Source of the DNA: JARYLZ01 sp964388275 | Lineage (GTDB): Bacteria; Bacteroidota; Ignavibacteria; SZUA-365 | DNA: 64,000 bases | Assembly: GCA_964388275.1 (NCBI GenBank) | Contig: CAYLZD010000006.1 | Location: 62,001 to 126,000 of the forward strand | Direction of reading: 5' to 3' | Shown here: piece by piece, positions 54,750-63,794 of the stretch | How the letters are laid out: every line of letters starts with the position of its first letter | Numbering within the stretch: position 1 is the first letter of the stretch | Translations under genes and position numbers: made by a program | Notes under the pieces: model-generated | Databases searched by the model: none | Seen by the model: the letters and a program-made list of their open reading frames with translations, nothing else | Told to the model about the DNA's origin: nothing

Positions 54750-55026
54750 TGAAATCTCCTCCTTGTAGTTTCGAAGCGGTTTGGAGGTGCTTCTCGGCCG
54801 GAGAACTCCTTTCGATGCCCGCGTGGCATCATCCGGCTGTTTTACAATTCTGTGCAAATATACTGCGTTTTATTCCGGTAATGACGGAAAACGGGAATAC
54901 ATCCGCCGGAATATGGACATAAGACGTTTTTCGAGCCCGAAACCTGACATGCCGAATCTTTTTTTTACGCGCTGAATCCTTTCTCCGAGCTATATTCGCA
55001 TATCGAAAAACAGAAAAACTGAAATC

Positions 55027-55434
55027 ATGCAAACTTTCGAGTTCTTCGCCCTTGTCTTCTTCCTGCACGCCTATCTGCTTCAGGCGTTGCGTTCCATCGC
55101 GTATCCGGTCAAATACCGTGAAGCGGAAATTCGTTTCTACAAGACCGGGAAGCCCGGCCTGTTCGAGTACACTGTCTGGGGATTCATCGCGGCCGCCTTG
55201 GCCGCTCTCCTGGCGCATTTCATCACGGAACAACCGCGCATCGGTCAGCTTCTGCTCTACATCCAGACGCTGATGTTCGCTTTATCGGCGCCTCTCAACT
55301 TTATACCATTCCTTCGAACGCGCACGAAGAACACGCTCAACGCAAAGTCCGCCTCGGATTACAGATCCAGCGGGTTGCGGCGCCTGCTCATTGCGGCAAT
55401 AATGATAATCCTGCCTCTGATCGTCGTCAAGTGA
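55027..55434 (+). CDS. Small hypothetical membrane protein
   Basis: A 135-residue protein with hydrophobic segments near residues 5-20, 48-65, 75-95 and 117-134, consistent with three or four membrane helices. I do not recognise the family. It is flanked by minus-strand genes on both sides and has its own 277-bp upstream region. It converges with znuB, 33 bp away. Confidence 0.65.
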   Translation: MQTFEFFALVFFLHAYLLQALRSIAYPVKYREAEIRFYKTGKPGLFEYTVWGFIAAALAALLAHFITEQPRIGQLLLYIQTLMFALSAPLNFIPFLRTRTKNTLNAKSASDYRSSGLRRLLIAAIMIILPLIVVK

Positions 55435-55467
55435 CGATCCGGAGGCGCGGCGCCCGGCCCATGTCCT

Positions 55468-56268
55468 TCAGCGCCGCCGGCGTTTGGGCGATACGGCCCA
55501 TGCGATTACGAATATGGACGTCGCGAGCAGGACAATGGCGCCTCCGGACGGCAGATCGAACCAATACGCAAGAGCCAGCCCGGCCAGGGACGACATCACG
55601 CCGAAAAGCGCCGAGAGAGCCATCATTGCGCCGAGACGGCGCGTCAATTGCAGGGCCGCGGCGGCCGGTGTCACTATCAGAGCCGAGACCAGGACCACTC
55701 CCACGGATTTGACGGAGATCACTACTGTGATCGCTATCAGGCCCAGCAATACGTATCCCAGCGAGCGCACCGGAAGGCCCGTCACCTCGGCGTGTTCCTT
55801 GTCGAAGCTTATCGCCATGAATTCCTTGTAGTAGATCAGCACGGTGGACAGGACAACGACCGTCAGGCCTGCGCTCAGAATGAGATCCTCGTCCGTGACC
55901 GCGAGAATGTTTCCGAACAGATAGCCGAAAAGATCGGTGTAATATCCGCGCAGGAAGGATATCAGCAGTATCCCCAACGCCATCGTCGCGGCGAAGAAGA
56001 TGCCCACCACGGTGTCGCGGGCAAGGCCGCCCCTGTCGCTCACAAAGCCGATGCCGACCGCCACGCCCGTGCTGAATATCAGAGCGGTGTACAGCGGGTT
56101 GACTCCGGCGACCAGACCGATCGCAACTCCGGCGAAAGCCGAATGCGAGATGCCGGCGCCGATGAAGGAGAGTCCGTTCAGGACAACATACACGCCGATC
56201 ACCGCGCAGACGCCGCCTATCAACACCGCTTCGAGCGCCGCGCGCTGCATGAAAGCGTATTCGAGCAT
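55468..56268 (-). CDS. znuB: Zinc/manganese-type ABC transporter permease
   Basis: Inner-membrane permease of 266 residues in the ABC-3 family, with about eight hydrophobic helices. Signature sequences are IGGVCAVIGVYVVLNGLSFIGAGISHSAFAGVAIG, split across the first two helices, and VGVVLVSALIVTPAAAALQLTRRL near residue 200. It forms the channel for the metal delivered by the binding protein encoded at 57083-58048. It begins 5 bp after the ATPase gene. The zinc preference is inferred from the binding protein. Confidence 0.9.
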   Translation of the reverse strand: MLEYAFMQRAALEAVLIGGVCAVIGVYVVLNGLSFIGAGISHSAFAGVAIGLVAGVNPLYTALIFSTGVAVGIGFVSDRGGLARDTVVGIFFAATMALGILLISFLRGYYTDLFGYLFGNILAVTDEDLILSAGLTVVVLSTVLIYYKEFMAISFDKEHAEVTGLPVRSLGYVLLGLIAITVVISVKSVGVVLVSALIVTPAAAALQLTRRLGAMMALSALFGVMSSLAGLALAYWFDLPSGGAIVLLATSIFVIAWAVSPKRRRR

Positions 56269-56273
56269 GCCTT

Positions 56274-57086
56274 TTACTCTTCTCTGCCTGCGGTATGCGC
56301 GCTTTCGCCGACGACCATGTGAGGCATCTCGCCGTGCCCGAACAGAACCGCTCCGCAGCCGTACATGGCTTCGAGCGTACTGCCCGTGAATACATGTTCC
56401 GGACGCCCGTGAGCGACGAGGCGCGTGTTGACGCAGGCAATTGAATCGACGAATTTCGCCACCACTCCCATGTCGTGCGACACCAGCAGCACAGTGATCT
56501 TATCGTCCCTGTTCAGCCCGTGCAACCATTCGTACAGACCTTCCGTCGATTGGTGATCGAGAGCGGAGGTCGGTTCGTCGAGAATGAGCAGAGAAGGCCG
56601 CTGCACGAGCGCCCTTGCGATGAGCACCCGCTGCTGCTGACCGCCTGAAAGCTCCGCAAGGCTCCGCTGCGCCGAATCCTGGAGCTGCACGCGCTCCAGG
56701 GCGTACCTCGCGGCGTCCTTGTGTTCGGAGCGGATCCGCCGGTACATGCCGATCGTTGCGAACAATCCCGTGGTCACGACGTCTATGACGCGGAGCGGGA
56801 AGCTGAAATCCAGTTGAGCATGTTGAGGCACATACCCCAGGCGCGCCCTTAATTCGCCCAGTTCCGACGGATCACGGCCGAATGTGCGCACCGTCCCCTT
56901 CAGCGGGCGAAGCTGGCCCAGAATCGTGCGGACAAGCGTGGTCTTTCCGGATCCGTTCGGACCGATGATTCCCCAGAAAGAGCCGGCCCTGACCGAGAAG
57001 GATACGTCATCCAGCGCGATGCGATTGCCGTACGCGACGGTAACAGAATCCAGCACGACGTGCTGGTCCGCGGCGCTTTCGCTCAC
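56274..57086 (-). CDS. znuC: Zinc-type ABC transporter ATP-binding protein
   Basis: Cytoplasmic ATPase of 270 residues. Walker A GPNGSGKTT, Q-loop VPQHAQLDFSFP (the aromatic-rich Q-loop of metal ABC-ATPases), signature LSGGQQQRVLIARAL, Walker B LLILDEPTSALD and the switch His in VSHDMGV are all intact. Its ATG overlaps the stop of the binding-protein gene (ATGA), and the permease follows after 5 bp. The C-terminus has a His-containing tail (GCGAVLFGHGEMPH), as often seen in this subfamily. Confidence 0.93.
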   Translation of the reverse strand: MSESAADQHVVLDSVTVAYGNRIALDDVSFSVRAGSFWGIIGPNGSGKTTLVRTILGQLRPLKGTVRTFGRDPSELGELRARLGYVPQHAQLDFSFPLRVIDVVTTGLFATIGMYRRIRSEHKDAARYALERVQLQDSAQRSLAELSGGQQQRVLIARALVQRPSLLILDEPTSALDHQSTEGLYEWLHGLNRDDKITVLLVSHDMGVVAKFVDSIACVNTRLVAHGRPEHVFTGSTLEAMYGCGAVLFGHGEMPHMVVGESAHTAGREE

Positions 57087-58048
57087 CTGAACACCTCGTC
57101 CATTTTCCGGAGATTGTAGCGCATCAGCCCGAGGTAATCCATCGCGGTTGAAGGACTGCCGAGAGGATCCAAAATCGCCACGCGCGCGCCTGTTTCCGCC
57201 GCAAGCAATTCGGCGGCGCGGAACGACGACATGGTTTCCCCGAATACAGCCGGTATTGAATCGCGTCGCATCAGATCGACCAGATGGGAAAGCTCCCTCG
57301 CGGAAATTTCCTTTCCGGGGATCGATTCGATCACTCCGGCCTGTTTCAGTCCGTAACGAAGGGCGAAATGATCCCAGGAGGCGTGATGCGTGATGTAGGC
57401 GCGCTTCCGTTCAGGCCATTGCGCGATCGTGTTTTTGATTTCCGAGTCCAATACCCGAAGAGAATCGATATAGCGCCGCGTGTTCCGGGCGAATTCATCC
57501 GCGTACCGGGGTTCGAGATCCGAGAGCATATCGCGTATCAGTGAAACTATGTCTGCCGCATATGCCGGGTCCAGCCATACATGAGGATTGACGCCCCTGT
57601 GATCATGATCATGGGCGTCGAGGACGTCTGCATCCGGCTGCGTCAATGAGCCCGCGCCCCGAAGCCGATCGCCGGACAGCACCTCTTCGCCCGCGAGGAG
57701 CGTTTTCAAACCGTTGTTCGGAATATTGGCGCGCAGTTTGTCAGCCCAGTATTCCATACCGAGCCCTATTAACACCAGCGCCCGAGCCTTTTCCGCGCGG
57801 CGCAGCAATTCGGGGGTCAGGTCGAACACATGTGGATTGGCGCCCGGCGGGACGACTGTAAGCACTTCCACGCGCTCGCCGCCCGTGGCCCGGACAAAGT
57901 CTCCGAGCGGCTGTATGCCCGCGACGACCAGTATCCGTTCCCCTTCGTCCGGCGACTTTCCGCATCCGAAGGACGCGAGGAATGCGGCAAGCCACGGCAA
58001 AACAAGCGCGCCGATCATATTTCGCGGGAATTGCGGCCGTTGAATCAT
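57083..58048 (-). CDS. znuA: Zinc-type ABC transporter solute-binding lipoprotein
   Basis: Periplasmic metal-binding protein of 321 residues with a lipobox (ASFGC, Cys29). Likely ligands are His73 (NPHVF), His156 (NPHVWLD), a His at 221-222 (THHASW) and Asp294 (ILDPLGS). A His at the third position, where manganese proteins have Glu, points to zinc. A short His/Asp loop (DAHDHDH, 144-150) also fits ZnuA, though it is much shorter than in E. coli. It is the first gene of the operon and is divergent from the Ycf48-like gene. I found no clear Zur/Fur box upstream. Confidence 0.88.
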   Translation of the reverse strand: MIQRPQFPRNMIGALVLPWLAAFLASFGCGKSPDEGERILVVAGIQPLGDFVRATGGERVEVLTVVPPGANPHVFDLTPELLRRAEKARALVLIGLGMEYWADKLRANIPNNGLKTLLAGEEVLSGDRLRGAGSLTQPDADVLDAHDHDHRGVNPHVWLDPAYAADIVSLIRDMLSDLEPRYADEFARNTRRYIDSLRVLDSEIKNTIAQWPERKRAYITHHASWDHFALRYGLKQAGVIESIPGKEISARELSHLVDLMRRDSIPAVFGETMSSFRAAELLAAETGARVAILDPLGSPSTAMDYLGLMRYNLRKMDEVFR

Positions 58049-58164
58049 TCATTAAATTACAAAAAAGCAGGTTGTCCCGGAACAGCGACTGATGCGTCCG
58101 CAGCCGCTCGAGCGCGCCGGATACCGAGTGATAGGCGCTGTCAAAGCGCAATTCCCGGATGTCT

Positions 58165-58192
58165 TTGTTTTCCCGTTTTATGACAGTATTTT
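58165..58192 (+). promoter_or_regulatory. Candidate promoter of the Ycf48-MarR-hpn operon
   Basis: TTGTTT (58165-58170) and TATTTT (58187-58192), spaced by 16 bp, lie about 54 bp before the ATG at 58246 in an otherwise GC-rich context. The match to consensus is 4/6 at each hexamer. Confidence 0.35.
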
Positions 58193-58245
58193 CAAGAGAC
58201 TGTTCTGGATACTTTCATCCCATCATCATATCGAAGGAATAACCT

Positions 58246-60066
58246 ATGCGTCGCTGCTCGAAAATGTTCCGTTTCGTTTCGACCGCATGGAAGCGCGCAT
58301 TGCCGCTGCTCGCGTTCTTTTCGCTCACACTCTCCGCAGGCGCCCAGACCTGGACCTGGAAAAATCCGCTGCCGCACGGGAATACCAACAATTCGATTCA
58401 GCGGCCAGGACCCGACAAGATCGTCATCGTCGGGGATCAAGGCCGCATAATACGCTCGGTCGACGATGGGAAAACCTGGACCCTTGTTCAAAGCAATACG
58501 GACATCTCGTTTCACGATCAGAGCTTCATCGATGCGGAATACGGTTGGGCATGCGGCGAGGACGGCATAATATCGAAGACAACCGACGGCGGACTGACCT
58601 GGCGCAGGCAGAACACGGGCACCTCGAAGCGGGTGTATGCCATCAATTTTTTCAGCCGGCAGGTCGGATGGGCGGTGGGCGTCGGAGGCCTGGTGCTTTA
58701 CACCAGCAACGGCGGCGACACCTGGATCGACAAATCCTACAACGAACCGCACTTCCTCAGATCGATTTATTTCGACGACGACGCGCGCGGCTGGATCATG
58801 GGCTGGGAAGGCCTCATTCTCGAGACGACCGACGGCGGAACCTCCTGGATGAAAAAGAATTTCAATCTTCCCGGCAATCCCGAGTATATCTATTACGTCA
58901 ACAATACAGTGCGATTCATCTGCGGCGGCACAGGACTGATGCTGAAGACCACAAACAGAGGCCAGGACTGGCGCAACATTGAAACCCCGACCGGAGTCAC
59001 CCTGATCTCCATGTACTTCGTCGGCGATGACAAGGGCTGGGCGATCGGAAAGGGCGGAGTCATTTTGAAAACCACGGACAGAGGCGAAACCTGGAGAAGG
59101 GTGGAAAGCGGCACCGACGCCGATCTGATGGACGTATCCTTCAGCGATTTCGGCACGGGCGTGGTGCTCGGAGTCCGCGGCACTCTGCTGCGCAGCACCG
59201 ATTGGGGCGAGACTTGGACCAGCGTTTCCGTCGGAACGAGGAAGTCTTTCTATTCCGTCGATTTCGTGGATGACAATCAGGGTTGGGCGATGAGCCAGGA
59301 AGGCGATTTTCTCAAGACGGACGACGGCGGTGACCGTTGGACTTATTCGAAGTACGACAGGTCGCTCGGATTGAACGCCATGGATTTTGTCAGTCCACAA
59401 CAGGGATGGGTTGTCGGCAAGGCCGGGCATATCGCCGCTTCGACCGACGGCGGTGCGTCCTGGTCTGTGCAGCAGGACAAGAAGGGATATTCGCTGAACG
59501 GCGTAGTCTTCCGGGACAACATGACGGGCATGGCCGTCGGTGAAGGTGGAACAGTTCTTGTAACCGTCGATGGAGGCGGCAACTGGACCAAGCAGCCGTA
59601 TCCTGACAATGCCACGCTTTACGGTGTGGCGCTCGCCGGTCCGCAATGCTGGTGTGTCGTCGGGGCCAACGGCAGCGTCGCCATGTCCTGCGACAACGGA
59701 GCGACTTGGGCTAAACAGGACGCTCCGACAACGGAGGAACTGCTGGCTGTGAAGTTCATCTCCCGCGACAAAGGATGGGCCTGCGGAACGCGCGGCACTG
59801 TGCTTGTCACGGAGGACGGTGGAGCGGCATGGGAACTTATTCCGACGAAGGTTTTTCTCTCGCTCACCGGAATCGATTTCGCCGACGAAATGAACGGAAC
59901 GGTCATCGGCGCTCAGGGAATGATACTTACCACGCAGAGCGGCGGCAAAACCTGGACAAGAGTGTCGAGACCGACAGAGGAGAGCCTGATCGGAATCCGG
60001 TATATCGGTCCCAAGATCATGTGGGCCGTCGGGCACAACGGCACCGTGCTGCGCTGCGACTGGTGA
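58246..60066 (+). CDS. Ycf48-like/BNR-repeat beta-propeller exported protein
   Basis: A 606-residue exported protein with a signal peptide (to about residue 33), built of roughly a dozen repeats of 43-47 residues. Each repeat has the pattern G-x-I-x-x-T-x-D-G-G-x-T-W followed by GWAVG or a variant (ISKTTDGGLTWRRQ, GWAVGVGGLVLYTSNGGDTW). This is the Ycf48/photosystem-II-stability or sialidase-type BNR propeller, here a structural scaffold. AAGGA 8 nt upstream supports ATG 58246. No sorting tail is visible. Its stop overlaps the GTG start of the MarR gene. It does not by itself indicate photosynthesis. Confidence 0.85.
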   Translation: MRRCSKMFRFVSTAWKRALPLLAFFSLTLSAGAQTWTWKNPLPHGNTNNSIQRPGPDKIVIVGDQGRIIRSVDDGKTWTLVQSNTDISFHDQSFIDAEYGWACGEDGIISKTTDGGLTWRRQNTGTSKRVYAINFFSRQVGWAVGVGGLVLYTSNGGDTWIDKSYNEPHFLRSIYFDDDARGWIMGWEGLILETTDGGTSWMKKNFNLPGNPEYIYYVNNTVRFICGGTGLMLKTTNRGQDWRNIETPTGVTLISMYFVGDDKGWAIGKGGVILKTTDRGETWRRVESGTDADLMDVSFSDFGTGVVLGVRGTLLRSTDWGETWTSVSVGTRKSFYSVDFVDDNQGWAMSQEGDFLKTDDGGDRWTYSKYDRSLGLNAMDFVSPQQGWVVGKAGHIAASTDGGASWSVQQDKKGYSLNGVVFRDNMTGMAVGEGGTVLVTVDGGGNWTKQPYPDNATLYGVALAGPQCWCVVGANGSVAMSCDNGATWAKQDAPTTEELLAVKFISRDKGWACGTRGTVLVTEDGGAAWELIPTKVFLSLTGIDFADEMNGTVIGAQGMILTTQSGGKTWTRVSRPTEESLIGIRYIGPKIMWAVGHNGTVLRCDW

Positions 60067-60530
60067 CCGAACGTTACGGAAAAAAGGCCGATCTAGCCCT
60101 GGGCCTTTGGGTAAAGCTCGCCAGGGCATATTCGACTTTCAACAAGCTGACCATAAGGCAGATCCGCGAATTCGGACTGACGCAGCCGCAATTCGGGACG
60201 ATAGAATGCCTGGGACACCTGGGGCCCATGACTATCGGCGAGCTCTCGAGGAAGATGCTGGTCAGCGGGGGCAATATGACCTGCGTGATCGGGAATCTCG
60301 CCAAGGAGGGTCTCGTGGAAAAGACGCAGAGGGGCGATGACAAACGGTCGGTTATCGTCCGCCTTACCAGGAAGGGCAAACGCCTCTTCGAGGATACTTT
60401 CATCCTCCATGCCGATTACATCGCCCGTCTGATGTCGGTGCTGTCGGAGGAGGAACAAATGTTGCTCGGAAATCTGCTGCGGAAACTGGGATCCGAGCTG
60501 AGCAGGAACAATTCCGACCTCCGGACTTGA
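60063..60530 (+). CDS. MarR-family transcriptional regulator
   Basis: A 155-residue winged-helix regulator. The DNA-binding region reads MTIGELSRKMLVSGGNMTCVIGNLAKEGLVEKTQRGDDKRSVIVRLTRKG, with recognition helix and wing, flanked by dimerisation helices. The start is a GTG at 60063 that overlaps the previous stop (GTGA); the longer open frame upstream from 59775 is only out-of-frame reading of the Ycf48-like gene. It is followed by hpnC with a 4-bp TTGA overlap, so it is probably embedded in the operon it may regulate. Confidence 0.85.
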   Translation: MTERYGKKADLALGLWVKLARAYSTFNKLTIRQIREFGLTQPQFGTIECLGHLGPMTIGELSRKMLVSGGNMTCVIGNLAKEGLVEKTQRGDDKRSVIVRLTRKGKRLFEDTFILHADYIARLMSVLSEEEQMLLGNLLRKLGSELSRNNSDLRT

Positions 60531-61438
60531 GATCGTCATCGACGGAGGAATCCTACCTGAGCTGTTCGCGCATGGCATGGGGGCATTACGAGAATTTCCC
60601 CGTGGCATCCCTGTTGCTGCCGGCGGATCTCAGGCCCCATGTGGCGGCGGTATACGCATTCGCCCGCGCGGCGGACGACATGGCCGACGAGGGTTCCGAT
60701 CCGCCCGAGATACGGCTCAGCAAGCTCGACTTCTGGGAAGCCTGCCTGGAAGGTTGCACGTCCACACGCACTTTTGCGGCTGACTGCGCCGGGGCGGACG
60801 TCTTGAAGTCGACTGCTGGAACAGCCGCCGATTTATTCCCTGCGCTCGCCGACACGATCAGGAGGTTCAATCTTTCCGTACAGCCATTCAAGGATTTGCT
60901 GACCGCCTTCCGCAGGGACGCGGCCGGCGCGGGATACCGGACCTTTGAAGAATTGCTCGACTACTGCGAGCATTCCGCGAATCCCGTCGGTAGAATTTTG
61001 CTCGCGCTGTTCGGAATCGAGAACGAGAAGGCGTTGGCGTCGGCGGATGATCTCTGCACGGGACTTCAGCTCGCGAATTTCTGGCAAGATCTCTCCATCG
61101 ACATCAAACGCGGACGCTTCTACATTCCTGACGAAGACCTGCTCGCATTCGGCTGCTCGAAGGAAGAACTGCGCGATGCCCGCCCGACCGAAGCGTTCGC
61201 GCGGCTGATGAGTTTCGAAGTGGAACGGGCGAAGGAGCGCCTGCTCCTTTCCGCCGCTCTGCCGAAGCTGCTTCCGTTTCGCCTGCGCCTGGAGTTGAGG
61301 GCGGTGAGACAGGGAGGGCTGAGGATACTTGAAAAAATTGCGCGCCGCGGTTATTATAGCGTATTGCACAGCCGCACGAAACTCGACAGCTTCGATTTGC
61401 CGATAATATTGTTCAGAGCCGCCGCCGGAATTCGCTGA
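60527..61438 (+). CDS. hpnC: Squalene synthase-like enzyme HpnC
   Basis: Isoprenoid enzyme of 303 residues acting with HpnD and HpnE to make squalene from farnesyl diphosphate; HpnC converts presqualene diphosphate to hydroxysqualene. Asp-rich motifs are ADDMADE and QDLSID. The TTG at 60527, overlapping the MarR stop, is preferred because TEESYLSCSRMAWGHYENFPVAS matches the family N-terminus; ATG 60572 would remove half of it. The protein is soluble or membrane-associated. The hpnD gene follows after 12 bp. Confidence 0.92.
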   Translation: MRSSSTEESYLSCSRMAWGHYENFPVASLLLPADLRPHVAAVYAFARAADDMADEGSDPPEIRLSKLDFWEACLEGCTSTRTFAADCAGADVLKSTAGTAADLFPALADTIRRFNLSVQPFKDLLTAFRRDAAGAGYRTFEELLDYCEHSANPVGRILLALFGIENEKALASADDLCTGLQLANFWQDLSIDIKRGRFYIPDEDLLAFGCSKEELRDARPTEAFARLMSFEVERAKERLLLSAALPKLLPFRLRLELRAVRQGGLRILEKIARRGYYSVLHSRTKLDSFDLPIILFRAAAGIR

Positions 61439-61450
61439 AAGAACTTTGCC

Positions 61451-62311
61451 ATGGATGGATCGGACGTAGCGAGGATTATCACCCGCAACAGCAGGACCAG
61501 TTTCGGCATATCATTCTCTCTGCTGCCTGGGCAAAAGCGCGAGGCGATCAACACGGTGTACGCGTTCTGCCGCTGCACCGACGACATCGTGGATGAAGAT
61601 CGGGATGAGCAGACGAAACGGGACATCCTGCTCCTCTGGACTGATGAACTGGAGCGTGGATTCAGAAACGAATCAGGATATCCTCTGCTGAACACGCTCA
61701 GCCGAATCGCTGAGAAGTTCAACATTCCGGCCGCGCACTTCTTCGAGCTGATACGCGGCATGCAGATGGATCTGGAGAAATACCGCTACGGCACTTTCAG
61801 CGAGCTCGAGCAGTACTGCTTCCGCGTGGCGTCGACCGTCGGACTGATGTGCAGCGAAATATTCGGGTACAGGAACAGACGCACTCTGGAATACGCCGCT
61901 GATTTGGGCATTGCGCTGCAGTTGACCAACATTGTCAGGGATGTGCGCGCGGACGCGCAGATGGGACGGATTTATCTGCCGCTCGAAGATCTCGAACGTT
62001 TCTCGTATTCCGAGCGCGAGCTGCTCGAATCGGTGCATAACGACAATTTCGTGCGGTTGATGCGTTTCGAGACGCAGCGCGCCCGCTCCTGGTACGAACG
62101 CGCCCGCTCGAAGCTCGCCGGAGAGGACCATCGCGCTTTTTTCGCGGCCCGTATTATGGACCGCATATATTTTCACACGCTGGATAAAATCGAGCGGAGG
62201 GACTTCAACGTATTCGAAGGCGACATATCCATAAGCAGCTTTGCCAAGGTTGTCATCGCTCTGAAGGAGTATTTCAGCCCTTCCGGAAGGAGGGCGGCGG
62301 CTCATGATTGA
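61451..62311 (+). CDS. hpnD: Presqualene diphosphate synthase HpnD
   Basis: Condenses two farnesyl diphosphate molecules to presqualene diphosphate; 286 residues. The two magnesium-binding motifs are CTDDIVDED and RDVRAD, and the substrate segments SFSLLPGQKREAINTVYAFCR and MGRIYLPLEDLERF are typical. It is the second member of the hpnCDE set and its last 8 bp overlap the start of hpnE. Squalene is a precursor of hopanoids; no squalene-hopene cyclase gene lies in the window, so the end product is not known. Confidence 0.94.
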   Translation: MDGSDVARIITRNSRTSFGISFSLLPGQKREAINTVYAFCRCTDDIVDEDRDEQTKRDILLLWTDELERGFRNESGYPLLNTLSRIAEKFNIPAAHFFELIRGMQMDLEKYRYGTFSELEQYCFRVASTVGLMCSEIFGYRNRRTLEYAADLGIALQLTNIVRDVRADAQMGRIYLPLEDLERFSYSERELLESVHNDNFVRLMRFETQRARSWYERARSKLAGEDHRAFFAARIMDRIYFHTLDKIERRDFNVFEGDISISSFAKVVIALKEYFSPSGRRAAAHD

Positions 62312-63794
62312 TCCGGGCAGCTGTGACGCCGTGGTGATCGGCGGAGGAGTCGCAGGAATGAGCGCCGCCATGGAACTCGTCTCCGCGGGCAGGCGGGTTG
62401 TCCTCCTGGAAGCCCGGCCCCGGTTGGGCGGGCGGGCCTACTCCTTCGCCGATCCGGTTTCAGGCGACGAAATCGACAACGGGCAACACTTGCTCCTGGG
62501 TTGCAATACCTCGGCTCTCAGGTTCCTGCGCCTCGCGGGCGTCCTATGTAACGGCCTCCCCGAAACGCCGCAACCCCCCGGGCATGGCGCGTCCGGGGAA
62601 GCCGAACACCCCGTACGCGCCGTGTTCGGGGGTTATGACGCCGACGATGACGCCCCGCTCAATAGAGATCCGTCCGCAAGCCAGCGTATGCAGGATTTGC
62701 CGCTGCGCGCATCCGGCCGTTTGAATCTGCTTATGAGAAGAGACGGAGTGGAGGCGGTCTTGAGGAGCGGGCGCTTGTTTCACCCCGCCGGAACCGCTCA
62801 AGCGTTTCTGGGCTACCGCTTTCTCTCATCAGCCGGCAAACTCGCGGTGTTTCGTCTCGCCGCCGCTCTCGCCCTGTACAGCGAGGACCGGGTTCGGCGT
62901 CTCGATGTAATCACCGCGGCGGAATGGCTGTCCTCGATGAGACAACCATCGGATGCGGTTGAGGCTCTGTGGGGCCCTGTATGCCTTGCCACGATGAACA
63001 CGGCCGTTCAGTCGGCATCCGCCTTTCTTTTCGCCTCGATTCTCCGCAAGGTCTTTCTCAGCGGCGGGAACGCCTCGGCTCTGCTTCTTCCCTCCAACGG
63101 ACTTTCGGCGCTTTTCGCCCGGCCCGTCCGGGCGCGCTTGTGTTCAATGGGCGCCGGTGTTTTCGAACGCTCCCGAGTCGTTTTCATACGGCCGGATTCG
63201 AGAAAAGGCGAGGCGCGCTGTGCCGACGGGAGGGTATTCACCGCCCCGGTTTTCATCTGCGCGCTTCCGCCGAGGGCTCTGGGAAAGCTGTTGCGCGCTT
63301 CAGGTCTCGCGCGCGACGTCGCCGATGCATGCCCGCATTTCAAGCCGTCGCCGATACTCTCCGCGCAAGTCTGGACGAGGGAACGCATCACCGAAGCGCC
63401 GATGACGGGGCTTCTTGGCAGCGAGCTGCAATGGATTTTCGACAAAGGGCGCTCGGCGGACGGCGGATGGCGCTACGCATGCACCGTATCGGCCGCCGAT
63501 TCGTTCGCGTCTCTGCCGGCCGCGTCAAGGGAAACACGCGTGCGCGAGGAACTGCGCCGCCAGTACCCTGAAATGGATCCTCATTCCGTGTATCGCGTGA
63601 TGACGGTAAACGAACGCTACGCGACGCATCTCCAGAGTCCGGGGCTCGAGAGGCGCAGGGCGACGGCGGATTCGGGACTTCCCAATCTGATTCTCGCGGG
63701 CGACTGGACCGCCACCGGCCTGCCCGCGACCATTGAGAGCGCGGCTATGAGCGGCAGCGTCGCCGCCCGCCTCGCGCTTGCGAGATTGGGATGA
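62304..63794 (+). CDS. hpnE: Squalene-associated FAD-dependent desaturase HpnE
   Basis: Flavoprotein reductase of 496 residues that turns hydroxysqualene into squalene. It has the FAD motif VIGGGVAGMSAAMEL (11-25), LEARPRLGGRAYSF and DNGQHLLLG, and ends with the FAD-binding tail LILAGDWTATGLPATIESAAMSGSVAA. Compared with the usual spacing after GQHLLLG, about 50-55 extra residues (roughly 81-136: NGLPETPQPPGHGASG...) are inserted in frame. Its stop overlaps the mnmA start by 4 bp (ATGA). Confidence 0.93.
   Translation: MIDPGSCDAVVIGGGVAGMSAAMELVSAGRRVVLLEARPRLGGRAYSFADPVSGDEIDNGQHLLLGCNTSALRFLRLAGVLCNGLPETPQPPGHGASGEAEHPVRAVFGGYDADDDAPLNRDPSASQRMQDLPLRASGRLNLLMRRDGVEAVLRSGRLFHPAGTAQAFLGYRFLSSAGKLAVFRLAAALALYSEDRVRRLDVITAAEWLSSMRQPSDAVEALWGPVCLATMNTAVQSASAFLFASILRKVFLSGGNASALLLPSNGLSALFARPVRARLCSMGAGVFERSRVVFIRPDSRKGEARCADGRVFTAPVFICALPPRALGKLLRASGLARDVADACPHFKPSPILSAQVWTRERITEAPMTGLLGSELQWIFDKGRSADGGWRYACTVSAADSFASLPAASRETRVREELRRQYPEMDPHSVYRVMTVNERYATHLQSPGLERRRATADSGLPNLILAGDWTATGLPATIESAAMSGSVAARLALARLG

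Noticed and set aside
57083..58048. Manganese specificity of the metal ABC transporter
   Set aside because: The third ligand position has His rather than Glu and there is a short His/Asp loop, which favours zinc; the call remains an inference.
58246..60066. Ycf48-like protein as evidence of photosynthesis
   Set aside because: The fold is a generic BNR propeller common in non-phototrophs, and no photosystem, bacteriochlorophyll or carotenoid gene is present.
58192..60129. Long minus-strand open frame of 645 codons opposite the Ycf48-like gene
   Set aside because: It is an antisense shadow of a repeat-rich GC gene; its translation has no domain, while the plus strand shows regular propeller repeats and a signal peptide.
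62544..62711. Frameshift or sequencing error in hpnE
   Set aside because: Family sequence continues in the same frame on both sides of the extra segment and no stop occurs, so an in-frame insertion fits better.
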